Shown here piece after piece: positions 46,470 to 54,486 of a stretch of DNA of 64,000 bases. The notes beneath the pieces are model-generated. The model was not told the origin of the DNA and did no database searches. It was given only the letters and a program-made list of their open reading frames with translations. Both the position numbers and the translations under genes were made by a program. The stretch is taken from the NCBI RefSeq assembly GCF_018449525.1, contig NZ_JAAVUS010000007.1, forward strand, positions 310,001 through 374,000. Reading direction: 5' to 3'. The first letter of the stretch is position 1, and the number at the start of each line of letters is the position of its first letter. This stretch comes from Bradyrhizobium sp. dw_78. Its GTDB lineage: Bacteria > Pseudomonadota > Alphaproteobacteria > Rhizobiales > Xanthobacteraceae.

Positions 46470-47123
46470 ATGATATCGTTTCCGAAACTATTGCTCGACG
46501 GATACCGGACTTTCGCGACACAGCGGCTGCCGACCGAACAATCGCGCTACCGCGAACTGTCCGAACGCGGCCAGTCACCGACGGTGATGGTGATCGGCTG
46601 CTGCGATTCGCGGGTATCGCCCGAAGTGATCTTCGACGCCGGCCCCGGCGAACTGTTCGTGGTGCGCAACGTCGCCAATCTGGTGCCGGTCTATCAGCCC
46701 GACGCGGGCACGCATGGCGTCTCGGCGGCGCTGGAATATGCGGTTTCGGTGCTCCGGGTGGAACACATCGTGGTGCTCGGGCACGCGCAATGCGGCGGCA
46801 TCCGCGCCTTCATCGACAAGGCCGCGCCGCTATCGCCCGGCGATTTCATCGGCAAATGGATGGCGATGTTCGTCAAGCCGGGAGAGATCGTCGAGCAGCG
46901 AGGCCACGAGACCATGCAGGATTTCACGGTACGGATCGAGAAGGCCGCGGTGTTCCGGAGCCTGGAAAACCTGATGACGTTTCCATTCGTGCGGTCGGCG
47001 GTGGAGCATGGCGAGATGCAACTGCACGGCGCCTATTTCGGCGTCACCGAAGGCTCGCTGTTCGTGCTCGACCAGGCGACAAAGGAGTTTCGCAGCGCGG
47101 GGGAAGAGCAGGCCTCATCCTGA
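46470..47123 (+). CDS. Beta-class carbonic anhydrase
   Basis: Interconverts CO2 and bicarbonate. 217 aa. Zinc ligands and catalytic dyad are visible: C44xD46xR48 in GCCDSRVSPE, H105 and C108 in VVLGHAQCGG. Family segments VVRNVANLVP and GTHGVSAALEYAV also fit. ATG at 46470. The last codons (ASS-stop) lie inside a palindromic repeat, but this is beyond the catalytic domain. Confidence 0.94.
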   Translation: MISFPKLLLDGYRTFATQRLPTEQSRYRELSERGQSPTVMVIGCCDSRVSPEVIFDAGPGELFVVRNVANLVPVYQPDAGTHGVSAALEYAVSVLRVEHIVVLGHAQCGGIRAFIDKAAPLSPGDFIGKWMAMFVKPGEIVEQRGHETMQDFTVRIEKAAVFRSLENLMTFPFVRSAVEHGEMQLHGAYFGVTEGSLFVLDQATKEFRSAGEEQASS

Positions 47124-47157
47124 GGCGCAACGCGAAGCGATGCGTCTCGAAGGATGA
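47113..47157. repeat. Palindromic repeat, CATCCTTCGAGACG family (copy 3)
   Basis: CCTCATCCTGAG at 47113 and GTCTCGAAGGATGA ending at 47157 are the two arms seen in the 26839-26939 element; related CCTCACCATGAGG follows near 47227. The left arm supplies the carbonic anhydrase stop codon (47121-47123). It sits between convergent genes. Confidence 0.75.
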
Positions 47158-47245
47158 CCACGAGTGCGGGCTTCATGGTTCTCCCGGCGATGCGACGCAT
47201 TGTCCGGAGACGGCGCATTCGCGCTCCTCACCATGAGGGTTGAAT

Positions 47246-47806
47246 CTAATGCTCCGCGCCGTTCCCATGATCGCCGCCCCAGCGGTCGGACAATGCAAGG
47301 ATCAGGGCGGAGACGACGAACACCAGATGGATGCCGACCAGCCAGCCCAGCTTCTGGGCATCGAAGGTCGCATCGATATTCATGAACGCCTTCAGGACCT
47401 GGATCGCCGAAATCGCGACGATCGAGGCCAGCAGCTTCTGCTTCAGCCCGGCAAAATCGACCTTGGTCATCCAGTCCGGCCAATCCGGGTGGCCGCCGGG
47501 GTCGATCTTGGAGACGAAATTCTCGTAGCCCGAGAACACCACGATCAGGATCAGATTGCCGGTCAGGGAAACGTCGATCAGGCCGAGCACGCCGAGGATG
47601 ATGTCGGATTCCTTGGCACTCACCGCGTGCTCGATGAACTCCCACAACATCATGACGAATTTCATCAGCAGCACCGCCAGGCTGACGACGAGACCGAGAT
47701 AGAACGGCGCCATCAGCCAGCGGCTGTTGAACAGCACGCTCTCAAGCCCGTGCTCGATGCGCTGCAATGACGGATTCGGTCGGTAAGGCGCCGGCTGTTC
47801 GCTCAT
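47246..47806 (-). CDS. UPF0114/TIGR00645 family membrane protein (YqhA-like)
   Basis: 186 aa with about three to four membrane segments. Typical features: EHGLESVLFNSRWLMAPFYLGL at the start, MLWEFIEHAV, LGLIDVSLTGNLILIVVFSGYENFVSK. Function unknown across the family. It follows asd by 34 nt on the same strand and is probably read from the same transcript. ATG 47806. Confidence 0.88.
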   Translation of the reverse strand: MSEQPAPYRPNPSLQRIEHGLESVLFNSRWLMAPFYLGLVVSLAVLLMKFVMMLWEFIEHAVSAKESDIILGVLGLIDVSLTGNLILIVVFSGYENFVSKIDPGGHPDWPDWMTKVDFAGLKQKLLASIVAISAIQVLKAFMNIDATFDAQKLGWLVGIHLVFVVSALILALSDRWGGDHGNGAEH

Positions 47807-47840
47807 CGCAATTCCGGCTCCCCCGGTGCTTAGCTCGCCT

Positions 47841-48875
47841 TTATGCGGCTTTTTTCTTGGCGCTGAGCAGTTTGCGGTTGATCAGGCATTCGGCGATCTG
47901 GATCGCGTTCAACGCCGCGCCCTTGCGCAAATTATCCGACACGCACCACAGCACCAGACCGTTCTCAACCGTCGCGTCCTCGCGGATACGGCTGATATAG
48001 GTCGCGTCCTCGCCGGCCGCCTCGTAGGGCGTGACGTAGCCGCCGGGCTCCCGCTTGTCGATCACGAGACAACCCGGCGCCTTGCGCAGGATATCGCGCG
48101 CCTCATCGGCCGAGATCGGATTCTCGAACTCGATATTGACGGCTTCCGAGTGGCCGACGAACACCGGCACCCGCACGCAGGTCGCGGTCAGCTTGATTTT
48201 GGGATCAAGAATCTTCTTGGTCTCCATCATCATCTTCCACTCTTCCTTGGTGTAGCCGTCCTCCATGAACACGTCGATCTCGGGGATCACGTTGAAGGCG
48301 ATACGCTTCGGGAATTTCTTGTTGATCAGTTCGCTGTTGGTATAGACCGCCTTGGTCTGCGAAAACAGTTCGTCCATCGCATCCTTGCCGGCGCCCGACA
48401 CCGACTGATAGGTCGAGACCACGACGCGCTTGATCACCGCCTTGTCATGCAGCGGCTTCAGCGCGACCACGAGCTGCGCGGTCGAGCAATTCGGATTGGC
48501 GATGATGTTCTTCTTGCCGAAGCCGGCAGCCGCGTCCGCGTTGACCTCGGGCACGATCAGCGGCACGTCCGGATCCATCCGCCAGGCGGAAGAATTGTCG
48601 ATCACGACCGCGCCGGCGGCGCCGATCTTCGGCGACCATTCCTTCGACACCGAGCCTCCCGCCGACATCAGGCAGATGTCGACATCGGAGAAATCGTAAT
48701 GTTCGAGCGCTTTGACTTTCAGGGTGCGGTCGCCATAGGACACTTCGACGCCCACGCTGCGGCGTGAGGCCAGCGCCACCACCTCGTCAGCCGGGAATTT
48801 GCGTTCGTCGAGAATGTTGAGCATTTCCCGACCGACATTGCCGGTCGCTCCGACCACCGCGACTTTATAACCCAT
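47841..48875 (-). CDS. asd: Aspartate-semialdehyde dehydrogenase
   Basis: Reduces aspartyl phosphate to aspartate semialdehyde for lysine/DAP, threonine and methionine synthesis. 344 aa. Seen: GATGNVG at 9-15, the SAGGSVSKEWSP loop, catalytic C130 in NPNCSTAQ and the later GHSEAVNIEFE. ATG 48875. dapF in this window uses its downstream product, but the genes are 17 kb apart. Confidence 0.96.
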   Translation of the reverse strand: MGYKVAVVGATGNVGREMLNILDERKFPADEVVALASRRSVGVEVSYGDRTLKVKALEHYDFSDVDICLMSAGGSVSKEWSPKIGAAGAVVIDNSSAWRMDPDVPLIVPEVNADAAAGFGKKNIIANPNCSTAQLVVALKPLHDKAVIKRVVVSTYQSVSGAGKDAMDELFSQTKAVYTNSELINKKFPKRIAFNVIPEIDVFMEDGYTKEEWKMMMETKKILDPKIKLTATCVRVPVFVGHSEAVNIEFENPISADEARDILRKAPGCLVIDKREPGGYVTPYEAAGEDATYISRIREDATVENGLVLWCVSDNLRKGAALNAIQIAECLINRKLLSAKKKAA

Positions 48876-49081
48876 CGTTCACTCTCCGAAGAAAAATGCC
48901 CCGCCCCTGCTTCGCCCGGAAAGGGAAGGAGCAGCGCTTCTATGCGAGAAACGCCCTCAAGACAATGTTGGACAGGGTGCGTAAGCGTTTGATGCGTTTG
49001 TTTTGGGGCACCCGTGCCGATTTCTACCAGCCGTCCAGAATTCACCCGGCCCTGAGCAGCTCCTTCGACGAAGGCTGCCGC

Positions 49082-49798
49082 ATGGCGGCCCGCCTGATAG
49101 CCTATGTGGGGACGCTGGCGCTGCTTGCCATCGTCGCCCTGCATCAGTGGAATGAATTGCGGATCGACGCGGCGGCGACACCTGCCGCACCGGCGGGCTG
49201 GAGTGCCGCCACGCGCTCCTATCCGGCGTTCGCCATCAGCCAATCTGATTTTATCGGAAAAACAGAGACTTACGAAATCCTCCGGCATCCGGAAGGAGGC
49301 CGCAAGGATGTCATGCGCTGGGTCGCGGCAGGGGAAAACCCGGTGGCGGAGCTCGAAATCTACCGCCGGGGCGGCGAATCGAACCCGCCGCAGCCGCCAT
49401 TGGCAGAACTCGCGAACCGGGTGGACCCCGGCGGCGGGCGCGAACTGGAAGCAGCCGGCGTCATCGACAGCAAATTCGGCCCGGTATCGCTGTTGCGCCC
49501 CACCGGGCAAACGGACCGCAGGCCGCCCTGCCTCGCCTTCCTGAAACAGATCGACGATCCAGACTTGCGGCTCTCCGGCTGGGCCTGCCAGGACGCCACC
49601 TTGCCGGCCGGGCGCGCCAGGATCGGCTGCCTCTTGAACCGGCTGATCCTGCTCTCCGCCGGAAACGAGCCGAGACTGGCGGAATTATTCGCCCGCGCCG
49701 AGCTCCGGCGCGGCGACTGCGGCGCCGCGGCCACCTCAGCACTTTCGGCGGATTGGGTGACCAATGCCGAAAACCCGAGGCTGCGCGGCGCGCTGTGA
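49082..49798 (+). CDS. Hypothetical protein with one N-terminal membrane segment
   Basis: 238 aa from ATG 49082 (MAARLIAYVGTLALLAIVALHQW), which puts a hydrophobic signal/anchor at 4-21. The rest is soluble with no motif I recognise; it has four cysteines (around RRPPCLAF, GWACQD, IGCLLN, RGDCGAA) that could pair in the periplasm. The frame is open back to 48896, but those codons overlap the asd promoter region. The 205 bp to asd should hold divergent promoters. Confidence 0.6.
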   Translation: MAARLIAYVGTLALLAIVALHQWNELRIDAAATPAAPAGWSAATRSYPAFAISQSDFIGKTETYEILRHPEGGRKDVMRWVAAGENPVAELEIYRRGGESNPPQPPLAELANRVDPGGGRELEAAGVIDSKFGPVSLLRPTGQTDRRPPCLAFLKQIDDPDLRLSGWACQDATLPAGRARIGCLLNRLILLSAGNEPRLAELFARAELRRGDCGAAATSALSADWVTNAENPRLRGAL

Positions 49799-49967
49799 TC
49801 GGCCGAACGCGCCAGATCTAGGGTCAAGGCGCTGGTTTTCATGCAACTTTTTCATCTCGCGCCGCATTATGTCCGGCAGTGTGGCCCGATTGACCTTGTC
49901 GCTGTATATCCCCAACGGCTAGAGTGCCGGTCAAATCGGATATGGCGCTGCGCCGGACCATGAGGAC

Positions 49968-50354
49968 ATGATGAACTGGAAATTCCCTGCCGTGAGCAAA
50001 CTTGCGGTGTCGTTTGTGGCGATCGCAGCTGTAGCGGCGGGCCTTGGTATGACAGCGGCCAGCGCGCAGTCGGCCCGATTGAAATATGACAAGAACGGCC
50101 ATGCCTATTACGGGCCGAGCGGTCCCAACGTGGTCGTTCAGCAGGGACCGCACACCCGGGTCTACATCACCAAGCGCTCCTGGCTTGACGCCGGCACCGA
50201 AGTGCTGCCGGGCGACCGCAAATTCACCGATTACGCATTTCCGCCGGGCTATTCGTTTGCGCGCGAGAACAACAACCACCCGCTCGATCGCCAGCCGCTG
50301 AACCCGCCGTCCGACATGGGCGGATTCTATCCGCAGACTTTCCCGCTGTATTGA
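49968..50354 (+). CDS. Small exported hypothetical protein
   Basis: 128 aa (ATG 49968; the next codon is also ATG). Signal peptide about 1-33 (VAAGLGMTAASAQ). The mature part is Tyr/Pro/Asn rich (KNGHAYYGPSGPNVVVQ, FPPGYSFARENNNHP, GGFYPQTFPLY). I do not recognise a family; probably a periplasmic protein restricted to this bacterial group. Two repeats follow it. Confidence 0.6.
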   Translation: MMNWKFPAVSKLAVSFVAIAAVAAGLGMTAASAQSARLKYDKNGHAYYGPSGPNVVVQQGPHTRVYITKRSWLDAGTEVLPGDRKFTDYAFPPGYSFARENNNHPLDRQPLNPPSDMGGFYPQTFPLY

Positions 50355-50382
50355 GCGGGATCGCATTGAACGAGCGTCGTCA

Positions 50383-50403
50383 TGGCCGGGCTCGTCCCGG
50401 CCA
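50383..50403. repeat. TGGCCGGG/CCCGGCCA hairpin repeat
   Basis: Perfect 8-bp stem (50383-50390, 50396-50403) with loop CTCGT. The same family as 34003-34025 and, imperfectly, 51736-51766. It lies 29 nt after a stop codon and has no U-tract. Confidence 0.65.
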
Positions 50404-50435
50404 TTCACGTTTTTGGTGCCACCATAAGGAAGCGG

Positions 50436-50560
50436 TAGGGTGGGCAAAGACGCGGCAGCGCCGTGCCCACCACCATTTTCATCAAATCGCAAACTGATGG
50501 GCACGCGAAGTCTGTCATCGGGCGCGCATGCGCGCGACCCGGCGGCTTTGCCCACCCTAT
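50436..50560. repeat. Inverted repeat TAGGGTGGGCAAAG
   Basis: Perfect 14-bp terminal inverted arms, TAGGGTGGGCAAAG (50436-50449) and CTTTGCCCACCCTA (50546-50559), enclose a 96-bp core that also contains partly complementary CGTGCCCACC and GATGGGCACG. No reading frame inside; it looks like a small non-coding mobile-type palindrome. Confidence 0.75.
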
Positions 50561-50601
50561 TCTGCTTAAGGCCGGACTGACGTTCCGGGAAAAGCGCGCG
50601 C

Positions 50602-51714
50602 CTAGGCGTGCAGCGCCTGCAATTCCTTCAGGATCGCCTGGCCCATCTCGGCGGTCGAGACCGCCTTGGTGCCTTCGGACTTGATGTCCGCCGTGCGCAA
50701 GCCGTTGGCGAGCACGCCGGCGATGGCAGCATCGAGCTTGTCGGCCAAAGCGCCCATATCGAAGGAATAGCGCAGCGCCATGCCGAATGAGGCCAGCATG
50801 GCGATCGGGTTGGCCAGCCCCTTGCCCGCGATATCGGGCGCCGAGCCATGCACCGGCTCGAACAGCGATTTGCGCTTCCTGCTTTTGGCGTCGATCTCGC
50901 CGAGCGAGGCCGACGGCAACATGCCGAGCGACCCCGTCAGCATCGCCGCGATGTCGGAGAGCATGTCGCCGAACAGATTATCGGTGACGATGACGTCGAA
51001 CTGCTTCGGCCATTTGACCAGATTCATGCCGCCGGAATCGGCGAGCTGATGCTCGAGCTGCACGTCCTTGTATTCGCGCACATGGACCTGCGTCACGACC
51101 TCGTTCCAGAGCACGCCCGATTTCATGACGTTGCGCTTTTCCATCGAGGTCAGCTTGTTGCGGCGCTTGCGCGCCAGATCGAAGGCGACCCGCGCGATGC
51201 GCTCGATCTCGTAGGTGTCGTAGACCTGGGTGTCGATCGCGCGCTTCTGGCCGTTGCCGAGATCGGTGATGGTTTTCGGCTCGCCGAAATAGACGCCACC
51301 GGTCAATTCGCGCACGATCATGATGTCGAGGCCTTCGACCACCTCGCGCTTGAGGCTGGAGGCGTCGGCCAGCGCCGGATAGCACACCGCCGGGCGCAGA
51401 TTGGCGAACAGGCCGAGATCCTTGCGCAGCCGCAGCAGGCCGGCTTCCGGCCGCGCCTCATAGGGCACGCTGTCCCATTTCGGGCCGCCGACGGCACCGA
51501 AGATCACGGCATCGGCGGCCTGCGCCTTGGCCATGTCGGCTTCGGAAATGGCGACCTTATGCGCGTCATAGGCCGCGCCACCGACCAGTCCCTGCTCGGT
51601 TTCAAAATGCGCGATGCCTTGCGCGTTGAGCCAGCCGATCAGGCGCTCGACCTCCGCCATCACTTCGGGGCCGATGCCGTCGCCGGGGAGAAGCAGCAGT
51701 TTATGGGTCGCCAT
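50602..51714 (-). CDS. leuB: 3-isopropylmalate dehydrogenase
   Basis: Oxidative decarboxylation of 3-isopropylmalate in leucine synthesis. 370 aa from ATG 51714 (MATHKLLLLPGDGIGPEV). Seen: RELTGGVYFGEPK, the substrate segment MEKRNVM, TDNLFGDMLSD and EPVHGSAPDIAGKG. Transcribed opposite to leuC and leuD, 6 kb from leuD. Confidence 0.96.
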   Translation of the reverse strand: MATHKLLLLPGDGIGPEVMAEVERLIGWLNAQGIAHFETEQGLVGGAAYDAHKVAISEADMAKAQAADAVIFGAVGGPKWDSVPYEARPEAGLLRLRKDLGLFANLRPAVCYPALADASSLKREVVEGLDIMIVRELTGGVYFGEPKTITDLGNGQKRAIDTQVYDTYEIERIARVAFDLARKRRNKLTSMEKRNVMKSGVLWNEVVTQVHVREYKDVQLEHQLADSGGMNLVKWPKQFDVIVTDNLFGDMLSDIAAMLTGSLGMLPSASLGEIDAKSRKRKSLFEPVHGSAPDIAGKGLANPIAMLASFGMALRYSFDMGALADKLDAAIAGVLANGLRTADIKSEGTKAVSTAEMGQAILKELQALHA

Positions 51715-51735
51715 GATCAAAACCTCATCCACCAC

Positions 51736-51766
51736 CGTCATGCCCGCGCCTATCCCGGCCATGACG
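51736..51766. repeat. CGTCATG...CATGACG hairpin repeat
   Basis: Arms CGTCATG (51736-51742) and CATGACG (51760-51766) around CCCGCGCCTATCCCGGC, just upstream of the leuB start. The remaining gap to 51929 contains only a GC-rich CACCGGCCCC/CGGGGCGCACC stretch without a gene. Confidence 0.55.
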
Positions 51767-51929
51767 ATTTTCGTTGTGGCGGAGTGCTAAAACGCCACGG
51801 CGGTATTGGCAAGCACGCATCGGACGGGAACGGCAGGGGACAAAGGCGCGGTCGCACCGGCCCCGCCAAACCGGGGCGCACCGGACGTGGCGGGCGCGCT
51901 TTCGCTTAGAGCCGCCCTGCGCGGGTTGC

Positions 51930-52715
51930 TCAGCTTCCGCTGAACGAATTATAGCCCTGGTCTTCCCAGTAGCCGCCCTTGTAGTCGTTGGTGACCTCCA
52001 TCGAGATCACGTATTTCGGGTTCTTGAAGCCGAGTTTTGTCGGCACCCGGATCTTCATCGGGTAGCCATAGGCCCGCGGCAGGATCTGATCGGCGAATTT
52101 GAACGTCATCTGGGTCTGCGGATGCAGCGCCGTTTCCATGTCGAGCGGCGAGTTGTAACCCTCGGCATCGGCGCATTGGAACCAGCAATATTTCGCGCTG
52201 GTGTCGGCGCCGATCAGCTTGAGGAAATCGCGCAGCGGCGTGCCGGTCCAGCTTCCGATCGCGCTCCAGCCCTCGACGCAGATATGGCGCGTGACCTGCT
52301 TGACCTGCGGCAGCTTGTAGAGCTCGTCCAGCGTCCATGATTTCTTGTTGTCGACGAGGCCGCGCACCTCGAGCTTCCAATCCTTGCCGTCGACCTCCGG
52401 CGCATCGTCGAGATCGTAATAGGCGTTGAACGGAAACGGCTTGGTGATGGCGCTTTCGGGGAAAGTCGGCGCCAGCGCGTTGGGATTGAAGATCCGCGCC
52501 TGCACGGCGTCATTGAACTTGGAGATCTGCTTCAGCATCTCCTCGGCCGAAAAACCGTCCGACACGTCGCAGCCGGTCAACAGCGTCAACGCGCCGAGGC
52601 TGGCGCCGGCGGCGATGAAACGCCGGCGCGTGAAATCCGGCATCAGCTTGGCGGCGTCCTTGACCAGGAGCTTCTTGTCGACGCCGGGAATCAGAAGCGG
52701 GCGCTTGCGGGCCAT
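51930..52715 (-). CDS. Molybdopterin-dependent oxidoreductase, Tat-exported (sulfite-oxidase fold)
   Basis: 261 aa, related to MsrP/YedY. A twin-arginine-type leader TRRRFIAAGASLGALTLLTGC (quoted in part: RRRFIAAGA at 30-38) ends in a lipobox-like LLTGC with C49, so it may be a Tat-exported lipoprotein. The molybdenum-ligating cysteine C146 sits in RHICVEGW, with SWTGTPL following. It is shorter than MsrP, so methionine sulfoxide may not be the substrate. The cytochrome b gene upstream is its likely electron partner. Confidence 0.82.
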   Translation of the reverse strand: MARKRPLLIPGVDKKLLVKDAAKLMPDFTRRRFIAAGASLGALTLLTGCDVSDGFSAEEMLKQISKFNDAVQARIFNPNALAPTFPESAITKPFPFNAYYDLDDAPEVDGKDWKLEVRGLVDNKKSWTLDELYKLPQVKQVTRHICVEGWSAIGSWTGTPLRDFLKLIGADTSAKYCWFQCADAEGYNSPLDMETALHPQTQMTFKFADQILPRAYGYPMKIRVPTKLGFKNPKYVISMEVTNDYKGGYWEDQGYNSFSGS

Positions 52716-52742
52716 GATTGTTCTCCTCGAACCTGCTTTCTC

Positions 52743-52790
52743 GGGCATGATTTTCCCGAAAACCGGTCCCCACTTTTCGGGATCATGCCC
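52743..52790. repeat. GGGCATGA...TCATGCCC palindromic repeat
   Basis: Perfect 8-bp outer arms (52743-52750, 52783-52790) and inner TTTTCCCGAAAA / TTTTCGGGA complementarity. It fills the gap between the cytochrome b and molybdoprotein genes, and its last base is the first base of the cytochrome b stop codon. Confidence 0.8.
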
Positions 52791-53416
52791 TAGCGCCCAA
52801 TGATCATCGCGCGCAGACTTTTCGGCACCAGCAGCGCCAGCGCGACATGCACCACCAGGAAAGCGCAGATCGCCGCCATGCAGGCAAAATGTACGTAGCG
52901 CGCGAAATCATAACCGCCGAACAACGCCGTCAGATATTGCAACTGCACCGGCTTCCAGATCGAAAGCCCCGACAGCACGATGACGATGCCGACCACGATG
53001 ATCCCGGCATACAGCAGCTTCTGCACCTGGTTGTATTTGGACAGATCCTCATGCGGCAGCTTGAAGGTCAGCGCGGCCCTGGTATCGGCCATCACGCCCG
53101 ATGGCGTGATCGGCAATAGCTTCCTGGCGAAGCGGCCGGTCGCGAAACCGCAGACGAGATAGAACAGGCCATTGACCATCAACAGCCACATCGCGGCAAA
53201 GTGCCACAGCAACGCGCCGCCAAGCCAGCTGCCCAGCGTAATTGCGGGCGGAAACGAGAAACTGAACAGCGGCGATGCGTTGTAGACCTGCCATCCCGAC
53301 ATGATCATCAGGATCACCGCCACCGCGTTGATCCAGTGCATGATCCGCACCCATGCCGGCTGAATCACGTTTGCTTTCGGTGCGTGATGCACATCGATGA
53401 CTGCAAGACTGGACAT
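52790..53416 (-). CDS. Cytochrome b/b6-type membrane subunit
   Basis: 208 aa with four hydrophobic segments and histidines in positions typical of di-haem cytochrome b561-like subunits: RIMHWINAVAV (first helix), LWHFAAMWLLM, ARYVHFACMAAICAFLVVHVALAL (quoted in parts). It would take electrons from quinol and deliver them to the molybdoprotein encoded just downstream. ATG 53416. A two-gene unit. Confidence 0.85.
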   Translation of the reverse strand: MSSLAVIDVHHAPKANVIQPAWVRIMHWINAVAVILMIMSGWQVYNASPLFSFSFPPAITLGSWLGGALLWHFAAMWLLMVNGLFYLVCGFATGRFARKLLPITPSGVMADTRAALTFKLPHEDLSKYNQVQKLLYAGIIVVGIVIVLSGLSIWKPVQLQYLTALFGGYDFARYVHFACMAAICAFLVVHVALALLVPKSLRAMIIGR

Positions 53417-53523
53417 GGCCGTTCCATCGCTGAAAGTCGTTGTTTGGGTTATACGCCGCGGATGCAGGTTTCGTTACCGCGATGCGCGCGATCCAACCGA
53501 TCGCCTTCGCCGTCGACGTTCAC

Positions 53524-53549
53524 AAAAAAGCGAGCCGGGTTTCCCCGGC
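53524..53549 (-). terminator. Rho-independent terminator downstream of the SDR gene
   Basis: On the minus strand GCCGGG-GAAA-CCCGGC (53549-53534), then TCGC and six U (53529-53524). It faces the SDR gene ending at 53607. Confidence 0.75.
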
Positions 53550-53564
53550 CCGCGGCCACTCGTT

Positions 53565-53600
53565 CCGTTGTCGTCCCCGCTTTCGTGGGGACAACGACGG
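53565..53600. repeat. CCGTTGTCGTCCCC palindromic repeat
   Basis: CCGTTGTCGTCCCC (53565-53578) faces GGGGACAACGACGG (53587-53600): central GTCCCC/GGGGAC stem plus imperfect outer pairing. It lies between the SDR stop and its terminator. Confidence 0.65.
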
Positions 53601-53606
53601 AGCGAA

Positions 53607-54368
53607 CTAATCCCGGTTGGCCGGGGTCTGAACGAAGCCTCTGTTCCAGGTCGGGCTGATCAGGATCTCGTTCATGCAGACCCGTGGCGGCATGCTGGCG
53701 ACGAAGGCGATGGTGCGGCCGAGATCCTCGGGCTGCAACATCCTGGCTTGTTCCTGTTCGCTCGGCACCACCGGCCGCAGCTTCAGGATCGGGGTCGCGA
53801 CCTCGCCGGGCGACAGGCAGCAGGCGCGCAGGCCGTTGACGCATTCATCCATGTTGAACGAATGGGTCAGCGCCAGCACCGCGTGCTTGGTGGTGGTGTA
53901 GGCTGGGCCCGGCATTTTCGAGACATGACGGCCGGCCCAGGACGCCACATTGATGATGCTGCCGTCTTTTTGCGCGCGCATCGCCGGCAGCACCGCCCGC
54001 ATGCAATAGAGCACGCCGTTGAGGTTGATCTCGACCAGTTTGTCCCAGCCTTCGAGTTCCATATCGGCCCAGCTGCGCTTCGGCACGTTGATGCCGGCGC
54101 TGTTGACCAGGAGGTCGATCCGGCCGTGTACGGCCAAAATCTGTTCGGCCGCCTTGTTGACCCCGGCCTTGTTGCTGACGTCGAGCGCGATCGCTTCGGC
54201 CTTGCCGCCGCTTTTGGCGATCCTGGCCACGACGCCGTCCAGGGCGTCCTTGCGGCGGCCTGAGACCACCACCGTCCAACCGTCCGCGGCCAGGGCCTCC
54301 GCGCCGGCTTCCCCGATCCCGCTGCCGCCACCCGTCACCCAGGCCACGCGTTTCCCATTATTTGACAT
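53607..54368 (-). CDS. SDR family oxidoreductase
   Basis: 253 aa from ATG 54368 (MSNNGKRVAWVTGGGSGIGEAG in part). Seen: TGGGSGIG, NSAGIN (variant of NNAG) and the catalytic YTTTKHAV (YxxxK) with NVASWAG serine upstream. Substrate unknown. The C-terminal stretch CMNEILISPTWNRG resembles clavulanate-dehydrogenase/serine-dehydrogenase-like SDRs. Divergent from matB with a 118-bp gap, which may mean joint regulation. Confidence 0.88.
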   Translation of the reverse strand: MSNNGKRVAWVTGGGSGIGEAGAEALAADGWTVVVSGRRKDALDGVVARIAKSGGKAEAIALDVSNKAGVNKAAEQILAVHGRIDLLVNSAGINVPKRSWADMELEGWDKLVEINLNGVLYCMRAVLPAMRAQKDGSIINVASWAGRHVSKMPGPAYTTTKHAVLALTHSFNMDECVNGLRACCLSPGEVATPILKLRPVVPSEQEQARMLQPEDLGRTIAFVASMPPRVCMNEILISPTWNRGFVQTPANRD

Positions 54369-54486
54369 GCAAACTGTCTCCGTTGCTTTTTGAAGGGCGT
54401 TTTTGCTATTGGACGCCTTGAGGTTTCGCGACCGACCGGATGCAGCCGCGCCCGTAATGATGCATAATGCAGCTTGGAAAACCATC

